Source of the DNA: Gordonia polyisoprenivorans
GTDB lineage: Bacteria > Actinomycetota > Actinomycetes > Mycobacteriales > Mycobacteriaceae
DNA: 64,000 bases
Assembly (NCBI RefSeq): GCF_017654315.1
Contig: NZ_CP072203.1
Location: forward strand, 1 to 64,000
Direction: 5' to 3'
The position numbers were made by a program, and so were the translations under genes. How positions within the stretch are numbered: the stretch's first letter is position 1; each line of letters begins with the position of its first letter. The notes under the pieces are model-generated. The model was not told the DNA's origin, made no database searches, and saw only the letters and a list, made by a program, of their open reading frames with translations. Shown piece by piece: positions 57,618 through 64,000 of the stretch.

Positions 57618-58124
57618 TCAGCTGCCGGCCGCAACGATCTGCACTGCCAGACCATCGAATTGGTTTCCCCCCGAGGGATATTCATGGACGCGGCCCGACG
57701 GCAGCAGCGACGCATTCAGGGCGAGATGATCGGCGCCGACAACCATGTCATCGCGGCAGTGATGCAACGAGGCGGCGATCGAGGGCTGTGGACTCGCGAG
57801 TGCGTATTCGGCGAGATCCCAGCCGTCGGGACCCCAGTTGGGCATGGCCAACAACATCACCGACGCCGGGGTCGGTCGGACCGTCTCGGCGAGAACCCGC
57901 AGCAGGATCGACGCTCCGAAGGAATGACCGACGACGACGTCATCGGCGCGCATGCGCGAGAGCGCGATACGGACGGACTTCGCCCAGCTCTCGTAGGACA
58001 TGTCGTCCGCGGGCATCCGCGGATAACGGACCTCCGTGTTGAGCGCGGCACCGAGTTCGTCGGCGAGCGTGGCGTCCTCGACAAACCCGCCCGCACCGTG
58101 CAGAAACAACAGTCGTCTGGTCAT
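57618..58124 (-). CDS. RBBP9/YdeN-like alpha/beta hydrolase with altered catalytic His
   Basis: A 168-residue small hydrolase: LLFLHGAGGFVED near the start, nucleophile in VVGHSFGASILL and ASVMLLAMPNWGPDGW. Where relatives have the catalytic histidine (GGHQF), this one reads GGNQF. The Ser is present but the usual base is not, so it may be inactive or act as a binding protein. Convergent with the DUF2339 gene. Confidence 0.75.
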   Translation of the reverse strand: MTRRLLFLHGAGGFVEDATLADELGAALNTEVRYPRMPADDMSYESWAKSVRIALSRMRADDVVVGHSFGASILLRVLAETVRPTPASVMLLAMPNWGPDGWDLAEYALASPQPSIAASLHHCRDDMVVGADHLALNASLLPSGRVHEYPSGGNQFDGLAVQIVAAGS

Positions 58125-58221
58125 GATGGCCCCCTTGCGTCGGTGAGTTGCTCACAAGGTTGACCACCGGGACCGACAAAACTCATCGCACCGCCTTCCC
58201 GACGTTTAAGAACTCCTTTCC

Positions 58222-58372
58222 CGGTGGTCGACAGCCGCTCCCTTCCGGTAGTCGAGAGCCGCTCCCGTCCGGTAGCCGATAGCCCCCTTCCCCCGATGGT
58301 CGATAGCCGCTTCCCCCGATGGTCGATAGCCGCTTCCCCCGATGGTCGATAGCCGCTTCCCCCGATGGTCGA
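58222..58372. repeat. Degenerate 23-24 bp tandem repeats
   Basis: Units begin at 58222, 58246, 58270, 58294, 58317, 58340 and 58363. The last three full units are identical (CGATGGTCGATAGCCGCTTCCCC); the earlier ones diverge. The final unit runs into a REP-like element. Together with 58363-58960 this fills an otherwise gene-poor 860-bp stretch. Confidence 0.88.
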
Positions 58373-58503
58373 GGTGCGAGCCGCGTGCGGCGAGCCTCGA
58401 GAACGCCTGTGCCGGTGCTGGTTCGGTTCGACAGGTGGGGCGGATACTCATCGGCGAGCGGGGTCTCGAGGCTCGTCGCTGGCGCTCATCGGCACCTCGA
58501 CCA
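58363..58503. repeat. REP-like elements related to the 173-bp array
   Basis: TGGTCGAGGTG...GCCTCGAG (58367-58402) and GGTCTCGAGGCTC...CACCTCGACC (58462-58503) are the same two ends, in opposite orientation, that make up the 173-bp units at 24030-24596. Confidence 0.8.
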
Positions 58504-58541
58504 CCGGAAAGGATCCGACCGGACACGGTGGTCACACCGTG

Positions 58542-58770
58542 CCACCCCCTGGGGCATTGACGTATGCACCCAGCGCCGCCTTGCGCGCTGAGGTGTTGGC
58601 CAATGATGTGTGGTGCCGTTCCCGTACTGTGGGATGCCGTCGCACCTGTGCGACCTCGATCATTGGCGACCGTTCAACCACACCGACCCCGAGGCCGGAG
58701 GCTGGACAGTGCTCGGTGACCTGATCCCGCTATGTCGGGCCGATCACCAACGCAACGTTGTACACGGACC
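58542..58770 (+). pseudogene. 13E12-type HNH endonuclease remnant
   Basis: The first part reads ALRAEVLANDVWCR, typical of the end of actinobacterial 13E12/DUF222 HNH proteins. The continuation FPYCGMPSHLCDLDHWRPF and TVLGDLIPLCRADHQ is in another frame. One missing base near 58617 accounts for the shift. Only the HNH domain remains; the DUF222 N-terminal part is absent. Confidence 0.75.
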
Positions 58771-58869
58771 GGCGGGTGGAGTGGCGGAGCCGACGGACGG
58801 GGCAGGTGATTGTCACCTATCCGCGGTTACGGGGTTTCGCTGTGGGATGGAACCAGCTGTGGCTCAACG

Positions 58870-58911
58870 GGTCTCGAGGCTCCTCGCTTGCGCTCGTCGC
58901 ACCTCGACCAC
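58870..58911. repeat. REP-like element
   Basis: GGTCTCGAGGCTC...CACCTCGACC, the same ends as in the 173-bp array. Just after it, TCGACCATCGAGGGA occurs twice in a short tandem (about 58926-58970). Confidence 0.8.
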
Positions 58912-58984
58912 CATGAAAAAGGCCCTCGACCATCGAGGGAGGGCGCGTCGACCATCGAGGGAAGGGTTGTCGCCCACACGGTGG

Positions 58985-60454
58985 TTATCGGGTTCGGGTC
59001 GTGGCGTCCTGGCATGCAGAGTTGACCGCGGGCATGACTTGCGGGCGGAAGCCGGTACCTTTCCGAATGGTCAGTAGCGCGACGAGACCGCCTGCGGCGC
59101 AAAATGCTGCGGCGATGATCATGGCGACCTGGAATCCGCTTCCGAGCGGCTGGCCGGGTCCGGCGTCGAGGCCGGCGACTGCGGGTAGGACAGCGACTGC
59201 GAGGAGACCGGCGAGGCGGGCGACTGCATTGTTGACGCCGGAGGCGGTGCCCGCACGGCTGTCGTCGACAGCGGCCAGTGCGGCAGAGGTCAACGGTGCC
59301 ACTGTGATCGTCATACCGAGACCGAACATCACCACCGCGGGCAACACACCTCCGAGATATCCGACTCCGGGTACGGCACGCGCCATCAGTCCCAATCCGA
59401 CTGCGGCCACAAGGGGTCCCACGGTCATCGGGAGGCGAGGCCCGGTGCGCTGAGCGAGCTTTCCCGCCAGCGGCGACCCGAACAGCATGATCACCGTGCT
59501 CGGGAACATCGCGGCACCCGCTTCCAACGCCGAATACCCCATGCTCTGCTGCAATTGCAGGGCGAGCAGGAACAGCGCTCCACCGAGCGCGGCGTAGACG
59601 AGCAGGGTCGTGAGATTGGCTCCGGTGAACTGACGCGACCGAAACAGGCTCAGCGGCAACAACGGATCACGCACCCGCAGCTCGACGATCACGAAAACAA
59701 CCAGTGCCACGAGCCCGACTCCGGCGGCGCCGACCGACAGCGCAGACCAGCCACGGGCAGGTCCCTCGATCAGCGCATAGATGACTCCTGCCAGCCCCAG
59801 AATCATGGTGCCGGCACCGAGCACGTCGAGCCGTGCATGCTCGGTGTGATCACGCGACTCCGGAACATGGCGCAGCGCAATCCATATCGCTCCCAGCGCC
59901 AGCGGGACACTCAGATAGAACACCCCACGCCAGGAGACCGAATCGACGAGCCACCCGCCGACGAACGGCCCCAGCGCACTGGTGGCCCCGGACATCCCGG
60001 CCCACAGGCCGACCGCGGCACCTCGATCGTCGGGTGCGATTTCCGAGTTGATCAACGCGAGGCTGCCCGGAACGACGGCGGCCGCTCCCACGCCCTGCAC
60101 AAGCCGGGCGACGACGAGCCACTCGATACCCGGAGCGAGTGCGCAACCCACCGACGCGACCGCGAACAGCACGAGCCCGCCGACGAACACCGCCCGCCTG
60201 CCATATCGATCACCGGCCACCCCGCCCACCAGGAGCAACGCACTCAGGGTGAGCATGTACCCGTCCAGAACCCATTGCTGCCCGCGCAGATCCGTGTCGA
60301 GGTCGCGCGCGATCGCCGGCAAGGCGACGTTGACCACGGTTCCGTCGAGAAACGCGACGCCGGAACCCAGTACGGCCGCGACGATCAGCCAGCGGCCGCG
60401 CGCCGACGCAGCGGCAAGCGTGCCCGACTGATCACCGCGGCCGTCGGAGTTCAT
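58985..60454 (-). CDS. MFS drug exporter (DHA2, 14-helix EmrB/QacA type)
   Basis: A 489-residue transporter with about 14 helices. The family motifs are visible: FLDGTVVNVALPAIARDL, WVLDGYMLTLSALLLVGG, AGDRYGRR and LVQGVGAAAVVPGSLALI. It would export drugs or metabolites using protons. Its ATG overlaps the stop of the DoxX-like gene (ATGA), so they are translated together; no own regulator is adjacent, but ohrR lies upstream in the same direction. Confidence 0.9.
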   Translation of the reverse strand: MNSDGRGDQSGTLAAASARGRWLIVAAVLGSGVAFLDGTVVNVALPAIARDLDTDLRGQQWVLDGYMLTLSALLLVGGVAGDRYGRRAVFVGGLVLFAVASVGCALAPGIEWLVVARLVQGVGAAAVVPGSLALINSEIAPDDRGAAVGLWAGMSGATSALGPFVGGWLVDSVSWRGVFYLSVPLALGAIWIALRHVPESRDHTEHARLDVLGAGTMILGLAGVIYALIEGPARGWSALSVGAAGVGLVALVVFVIVELRVRDPLLPLSLFRSRQFTGANLTTLLVYAALGGALFLLALQLQQSMGYSALEAGAAMFPSTVIMLFGSPLAGKLAQRTGPRLPMTVGPLVAAVGLGLMARAVPGVGYLGGVLPAVVMFGLGMTITVAPLTSAALAAVDDSRAGTASGVNNAVARLAGLLAVAVLPAVAGLDAGPGQPLGSGFQVAMIIAAAFCAAGGLVALLTIRKGTGFRPQVMPAVNSACQDATTRTR

Positions 60455-60888
60455 CGGCCTTTACGCGCCCCATAGTCGCCGGCAGCCAGTGCCCACAGCA
60501 CCAGCACCGGTTGACCGAACAGGCGCCCCAATCGCTTGGCATCCGAATCGAGTCCGAAAGCGTCGATGTGCGCAACATATTGGTGGATGTTGCCCGGAAA
60601 CACCGCGATGAAGAACAGCGCCGCGACGCCGGCAACGATCCGCCGGTACCTCGGCAGGGCGATGAGCGCCGCACCCAGACCGATCTCCACCACGCCTGAC
60701 GCCAGGACGGTGGCATCCTTGCCGAGGGGCACCCAGTCGGGAACCTGCGCCTGGAACTCGTTGCGCTGGAAGGTCATGTGTCCGATGCCGGCAAGCGCGA
60801 GAACAGCACCCAACGCGATTCGGGCGACGGCACGGCCACGGGTTTGGGGCATCGGGGAAGGGGCTGGCAGACTACGCGTCGAGGTCAT
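60451..60888 (-). CDS. DoxX-like membrane protein
   Basis: A 145-residue protein with about four helices: ARIALGAVLALAGIGHMTF, VVEIGLGAALIALPRYRRI and IAVFPGNIHQYVAHIDAFG. The HMTF and GNIHQY motifs mark a DoxX-like subgroup. ATG 60888 lies 13 bp after the ohr stop, and its stop overlaps the MFS start, so ohrR-ohr-doxX-MFS likely form one leftward operon. Confidence 0.78.
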   Translation of the reverse strand: MTSTRSLPAPSPMPQTRGRAVARIALGAVLALAGIGHMTFQRNEFQAQVPDWVPLGKDATVLASGVVEIGLGAALIALPRYRRIVAGVAALFFIAVFPGNIHQYVAHIDAFGLDSDAKRLGRLFGQPVLVLWALAAGDYGARKGR

Positions 60889-60901
60889 CGGTGGCCCGTT
60901 C

Positions 60902-61324
60902 TCAGTCGTCGGCCAGAGAGAGCGTGACCTCGACGTTGCCGCGGGTCGCGTTCGAGTACGGGCACACCTGATGCGCCTTCTCGACCAGATCGCGGGCCGC
61001 AGCGGCGTCCACCGCGGGCAGGCTGATCTCCAGATCCACGGAGATACCGAACCTCCCGGCCTCGTCGGAATCCAGCGATACCCGTGCGCCCACAGCCGAA
61101 TCCGTGACGTCGGCTTTCTCCGACCGCGCCACCATCCGCAGTGCACTGTGAAAACACGCCGCATAACCGACCGCGAACAGTTCCTCGGGATTGGTGCCCT
61201 CGCCGCTTCCGCCGAGTTCCTTCGGCGTGGCCAGATCGAGATCGAGACGGCCATCGGCACTGCGTCCGTGCCCGTTTCGGCCGTCACCGGTGGCGAGCGC
61301 CTCGGCGGTATAGAGATGGTTCAT
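60902..61324 (-). CDS. ohr: Organic hydroperoxide resistance protein Ohr
   Basis: A 140-residue Ohr with reactive cysteines in GYAACFHSAL and QVCPYSNATRG, starting LYTAEALATGDGRNGHGRS. It reduces organic hydroperoxides. It overlaps the upstream ohrR gene (ATGA), the classic ohrR-ohr pair; the other Ohr (5344-5766) lacks this partner. Confidence 0.95.
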   Translation of the reverse strand: MNHLYTAEALATGDGRNGHGRSADGRLDLDLATPKELGGSGEGTNPEELFAVGYAACFHSALRMVARSEKADVTDSAVGARVSLDSDEAGRFGISVDLEISLPAVDAAAARDLVEKAHQVCPYSNATRGNVEVTLSLADD

Positions 61325-61836
61325 GCTGATACTCCCTTGTTGTCGGACTTATCGGTCTTGTCGGACTTGTCGAGGTTGTTGAGCCTGTCGAGCTCTCCGA
61401 TGAGATTGTGGAGCAACGATCGAAGCGGAACGACGTCGTCGGGAACGAACTCCGGCTGCACGGACTGGTCGGCTGCCGCGGTCAGACCCTCCAGCAGTGC
61501 CGCCAGAACGCAATCCGACCGCTCCCCCAACGCCGACCCGGCCGGCGTCAGCTCGACGATGATCGACCGCTCGTCCTCCGTCGAACGTCTGCGTTCGACG
61601 AGACCGGCCCCCTCGAGCCTGCGGACCAGTGGCGACACGGTTCCGGAATCGAGGTGCAGACGTTCACAAAGCCGGCCGACCGGCACCGACCGCTCCTCCC
61701 ACATCACCAGCATCACCAGATACTGCGGATAGGTCAGTCCGAGTTCTTGCAGCCCAGGCCGTTGCGCGGCGATGACCGCACGCGAGGCGGCGTACAGCGC
61801 GAAGCACAGTTGATCGTCGAGACGAGGAGTCGCCAT
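61321..61836 (-). CDS. ohrR: Organic hydroperoxide sensor OhrR (MarR family)
   Basis: A 171-residue MarR protein. The reactive cysteine is near the N-terminus in DDQLCFALYAASRAV, as in OhrR; LGLTYPQYLVMLVMWEE and LHLDSGTVSPLVRRLEGAGL are the DNA-binding core. Oxidation of the cysteine releases DNA and induces ohr. An Asp/Lys-rich tail (LDKSDKTDKSDNKG) is unusual. A near-perfect operator lies just upstream. Confidence 0.93.
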   Translation of the reverse strand: MATPRLDDQLCFALYAASRAVIAAQRPGLQELGLTYPQYLVMLVMWEERSVPVGRLCERLHLDSGTVSPLVRRLEGAGLVERRRSTEDERSIIVELTPAGSALGERSDCVLAALLEGLTAAADQSVQPEFVPDDVVPLRSLLHNLIGELDRLNNLDKSDKTDKSDNKGVSA

Positions 61837-61868
61837 GGGTCTGACGATAACCCTCGACTAGGTGCCAC

Positions 61869-61896
61869 GCAACTAGGTGTTGCACAACCTAGTTGC
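61869..61896. promoter_or_regulatory. OhrR operator
   Basis: GCAACTAGGT (61869-61878) and ACCTAGTTGC (61887-61896) form a perfect 10-base inverted repeat with an 8-base spacer, 32 bp before the ohrR start. A further ACTAGGTG half-site sits at about 61856-61863. Confidence 0.8.
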
Positions 61897-61914
61897 GAAA
61901 AACCATTTCCGCCC

Positions 61915-62289
61915 TCACTCGACCTCGACGCGTACCGCATCGGGATAGAAGGCCAGATGATCGGCGATCTCGGCCACCGCCCGATAGGGCTCGGCATAGA
62001 ACCATGCCTTGTCCGGGGCCTCGGTACGGTCGGCTCCGCGCAGACCGTGATAGCCGGCGTCACCCTTGTACGGACAGTACGTGCTGTGCGCACTCGCGGT
62101 CAGCACGTCAGCGACGACGTCATCGCGCGGAATGTACTGCACCGGTGGATAAGTGGCCTCCCGCAGCGTCATCGCATGCGTGGTGTCGGCGATGAGTTGC
62201 TCGCCCAGCCACACCCGTACCCGGCCGGGCGTCGGTTCGACGGTGATCGGATGGGTGGCGTCCGGGGTGAGTCGTGGTCGGTCGCTCAT
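61915..62289 (-). CDS. DUF427-family protein
   Basis: A 124-residue protein with the DUF427 pattern: VRVWLGEQLIADTTHAMTL, YIPRDDVVADVL and TYCPYKGDAGYHGLR, ending AFYPDAVRVEVE. Function unknown. Its start overlaps the SRPBCC stop (ATGA), so the two are coupled. Confidence 0.85.
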   Translation of the reverse strand: MSDRPRLTPDATHPITVEPTPGRVRVWLGEQLIADTTHAMTLREATYPPVQYIPRDDVVADVLTASAHSTYCPYKGDAGYHGLRGADRTEAPDKAWFYAEPYRAVAEIADHLAFYPDAVRVEVE

Positions 62290-62771
62290 GATGCCTCCTG
62301 GTGCGGATCGGTTATCTGCCTGTCTTCGAGAAGCCTTGCCGCAGTGCGGAGGTCGGCGGCGAGCGCGGCGGGAGCGAGGACGCGGACACCGAGCAACCCG
62401 GGAGCGGCGACCAACGGCACGGTCAGATGGGCACGTGCCCGCACGAGCGTCGAATTTTGGCCCTGCGCCTCGAAGTCGAGAGTCAGCGCCGCATCGACCG
62501 GCCCCCACCGTCCGATCTCGCGCCAGCGCTGTGCGCGGCGACTCTCCACGACCTCCATCGTCGGCCGGACGAAGGGGACCGCGGTGACATCGATCCAACT
62601 CGAGCCGGCCTCACCCGGTTCACCCACATCGACCTCGTCGGCCACCCGGAGCAGGCTGGCCTGCCATTCGGCGCGGCGGCCGGGATCGCTGAGGTAGTCG
62701 TATGCAACCTCCGAGGCGACATCGAAGTGCACTGTCACATCAGCGATCTGCAGGCGGGACGTCGGTTTCAT
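62286..62771 (-). CDS. SRPBCC-family (START-like) protein
   Basis: A 161-residue START-like fold: ADVTVHFDVASEVAYDYLSD and ALTLDFEAQGQNSTLVRARA with hydrophobic ligand-binding strands. Such proteins bind lipids or polyketides; the ligand is unknown. ATG 62771 is preferred to the in-frame start at 62813. It lies just after the glucose-6-phosphate dehydrogenase gene. Confidence 0.75.
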   Translation of the reverse strand: MKPTSRLQIADVTVHFDVASEVAYDYLSDPGRRAEWQASLLRVADEVDVGEPGEAGSSWIDVTAVPFVRPTMEVVESRRAQRWREIGRWGPVDAALTLDFEAQGQNSTLVRARAHLTVPLVAAPGLLGVRVLAPAALAADLRTAARLLEDRQITDPHQEAS

Positions 62772-62781
62772 CCCGACGCCG

Positions 62782-63999
62782 TCAGAGTGCGGGCCAGGAC
62801 TGCGGGCCCGCACTGCCCGCCGGGTAGTCCTCCAGCGGCACCCTGTTCGCCTCCCACGCGTCGATCACCGGTTGCACGATGCGCCAGCATTGTTCGGTCG
62901 CATCACCGCGGACCGCGAGGGTGGCGTCGCCGTCGAGGATGCCCGAGAGCACCTCGGCGTAGGCCCGGACCGACCCGTGACCAAGGTCGGCGTCGAAGTC
63001 GATGGTCTTGACGGCGAACGGGTTGGTACCGTCGTGGATGTTCAGCTGCACGTTCATCACATCCGGACCGAGCTTGAGCCGCAACACATTCGGTGCCACC
63101 TCGGCGCCGAACTGCTCGGGTAGATGGCGCACCGGCCGGAACGTCAGCGCGATCTCCTTGACCGGAGGCGCCAGGGCCTTGCCGGAGCGCAACGTGAACG
63201 GCACCCCATCCCAGCGTGCGGTGCGCACGCCGAACGTCGCCTCGGCCAGCGTCTCGGTATTCCGCGCGGGGTCGACACCCTTCTCGTCGACGTAGGACGG
63301 CAACTGCTTGCCGTCGACCTCTCCCGCGGTGTAGCGCGCCCGACGGGAATGGGCGACCGCGTCGTCGTCCCAGATCTGCACCGCACGCAGCGCCGCGCCC
63401 GTCGCATCACGCAGGTCACGTTCACCGAGTGTCGCCGGCGAATCCATCGCCACCACCGCAAGCAGTTGCAACAGGTGGCTCTGCACCATGTCCCGCAATG
63501 CGCCGGTGCCCTCGTAGAAATCGGCGCGCCCCTCCAACCCGAGATCCTCGTCGTAGCGGATGACGACGGATTCGATGTGGTCGGCCGACCAGACCGGCTC
63601 GAACATCCGGTTCGCGAAGCGCACGCTCAGCAGATCGAGCAGCACCGACTGCCCGAGGAAGTGGTCGACGCGAAAGACCTGCTCCTCGGGGACGAGTTGG
63701 GTGAGTAATTGGTTCAGCGCGTGCGCGCTGGCCTCGTCGGTGCCGAACGGCTTCTCCGGAGCGAGGATCGTTCCGTCCGGAATGTCCACATCCCGCAACG
63801 CTTCACACGATTTCTCGGTGACCGCCGGCGGCACCGCGAAGTACAGCACGGGACGTCCTCTGGCCTCGCCGAGGAGCCGCGACAGATCGTCGGAGCTGGT
63901 CAGGTCACCCTGCCGATACACGGTCTCCTCGGCAAGAGCCCGCGCAGTGGCGCCGGCATCGTCACCGAAAGCCTCACGTACCTCGCCGCGCCAGGTGTC
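62782..63999 (-). CDS. zwf: Glucose-6-phosphate dehydrogenase, 5' end outside the window
   Basis: The gene starts beyond the right edge (the frame is open to 63999); about 405 residues are visible. The substrate region reads FRVDHFLGQSVLLDLLSVRF, with Gln where most members have Lys in FLGK, then LRDMVQSHLLQLLAVVAMD, PFTLRSGKAL and EQCWRIVQPVIDAWE. It oxidises glucose-6-phosphate to 6-phosphogluconolactone with NADP. The Lys-to-Gln change at a normally important substrate residue is worth noting. Confidence 0.9.
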   Translation of the reverse strand, partial: DTWRGEVREAFGDDAGATARALAEETVYRQGDLTSSDDLSRLLGEARGRPVLYFAVPPAVTEKSCEALRDVDIPDGTILAPEKPFGTDEASAHALNQLLTQLVPEEQVFRVDHFLGQSVLLDLLSVRFANRMFEPVWSADHIESVVIRYDEDLGLEGRADFYEGTGALRDMVQSHLLQLLAVVAMDSPATLGERDLRDATGAALRAVQIWDDDAVAHSRRARYTAGEVDGKQLPSYVDEKGVDPARNTETLAEATFGVRTARWDGVPFTLRSGKALAPPVKEIALTFRPVRHLPEQFGAEVAPNVLRLKLGPDVMNVQLNIHDGTNPFAVKTIDFDADLGHGSVRAYAEVLSGILDGDATLAVRGDATEQCWRIVQPVIDAWEANRVPLEDYPAGSAGPQSWPAL

Positions 64000-64000
64000 G

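Overview
The window comes from a high-GC actinobacterium of the Mycobacteriales, most like Gordonia or Rhodococcus. This is inferred from the gene set: a dnaK-grpE-dnaJ1-hspR operon, Lon with an HspR-type inverted repeat, F420/LLM-type oxidoreductases, a Ddn-type protein, a mycobacterial-type AhpC, a MacRS two-component pair, a fused iron-uptake gene of EfeUOB type, a 13E12-type HNH remnant, and nitrile-pathway proteins close to those I remember from Rhodococcus erythropolis N-771. No tRNA, rRNA, CRISPR array, transposase or integrase was recognised.

Bases 1-13,475 form an unusually complete aldoxime-nitrile pathway. On the + strand come the tail of one amidase, a truncated hemoglobin, a 3-cysteine ferredoxin, aldoxime dehydratase, and a cobalt-type nitrile hydratase (beta, then alpha, CTLCSC motif) with its small activator and a NiCoT cobalt transporter. 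Next are an Ohr-type peroxidase, a second amidase, an iron-type nitrile hydratase (alpha, then beta, CSLCSC motif) with its CobW/P47K activator, and AhpC. Last comes a second, essentially identical copy of hemoglobin-ferredoxin-aldoxime dehydratase. The route would be aldoxime to nitrile (Oxd), nitrile to amide (two nitrile hydratases using different metals), and amide to acid (two amidases). The 1,979-bp direct repeats (315-2293 and 11497-13475) bracket both nitrile hydratases.

Bases 13,646-24,000 hold fatty-acid or side-chain catabolism genes: an SDR / acyl-CoA ligase / LLM oxidoreductase operon facing a TetR gene, a TetR plus AidB-like acyl-CoA dehydrogenase pair, a LysR regulator, and a thiolase-like/enoyl-CoA hydratase fusion. 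A 173-bp tandem repeat array follows (24030-24596). Bases 24,700-33,100 carry an FAD-linked oxidase, a Ddn-like protein, a soluble Ser/Thr kinase, an amino-acid permease, an amidohydrolase, a flavohemoglobin-like protein and a membrane-anchored DUF7159-type protein.

Bases 33,250-37,800 are the heat-shock operon, read leftward, with two HspR inverted repeats upstream; lon at 44,113-46,452 has a third. Between and after them lie a CoA-transferase/IclR pair, a decayed nucleotidyltransferase, a VapBC module, a gene flanked by palindromic repeats, phenolic acid decarboxylase, DoxX proteins, a frameshifted secreted protein, the EfeUO fusion with EfeB, MacRS, a DUF2339 membrane protein, and a repeat-rich stretch (58,200-58,960) with an HNH endonuclease remnant. 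The right end holds an MFS exporter, a second ohr with ohrR and a clear operator, DUF427 and SRPBCC genes, and the 3' part of a glucose-6-phosphate dehydrogenase gene.
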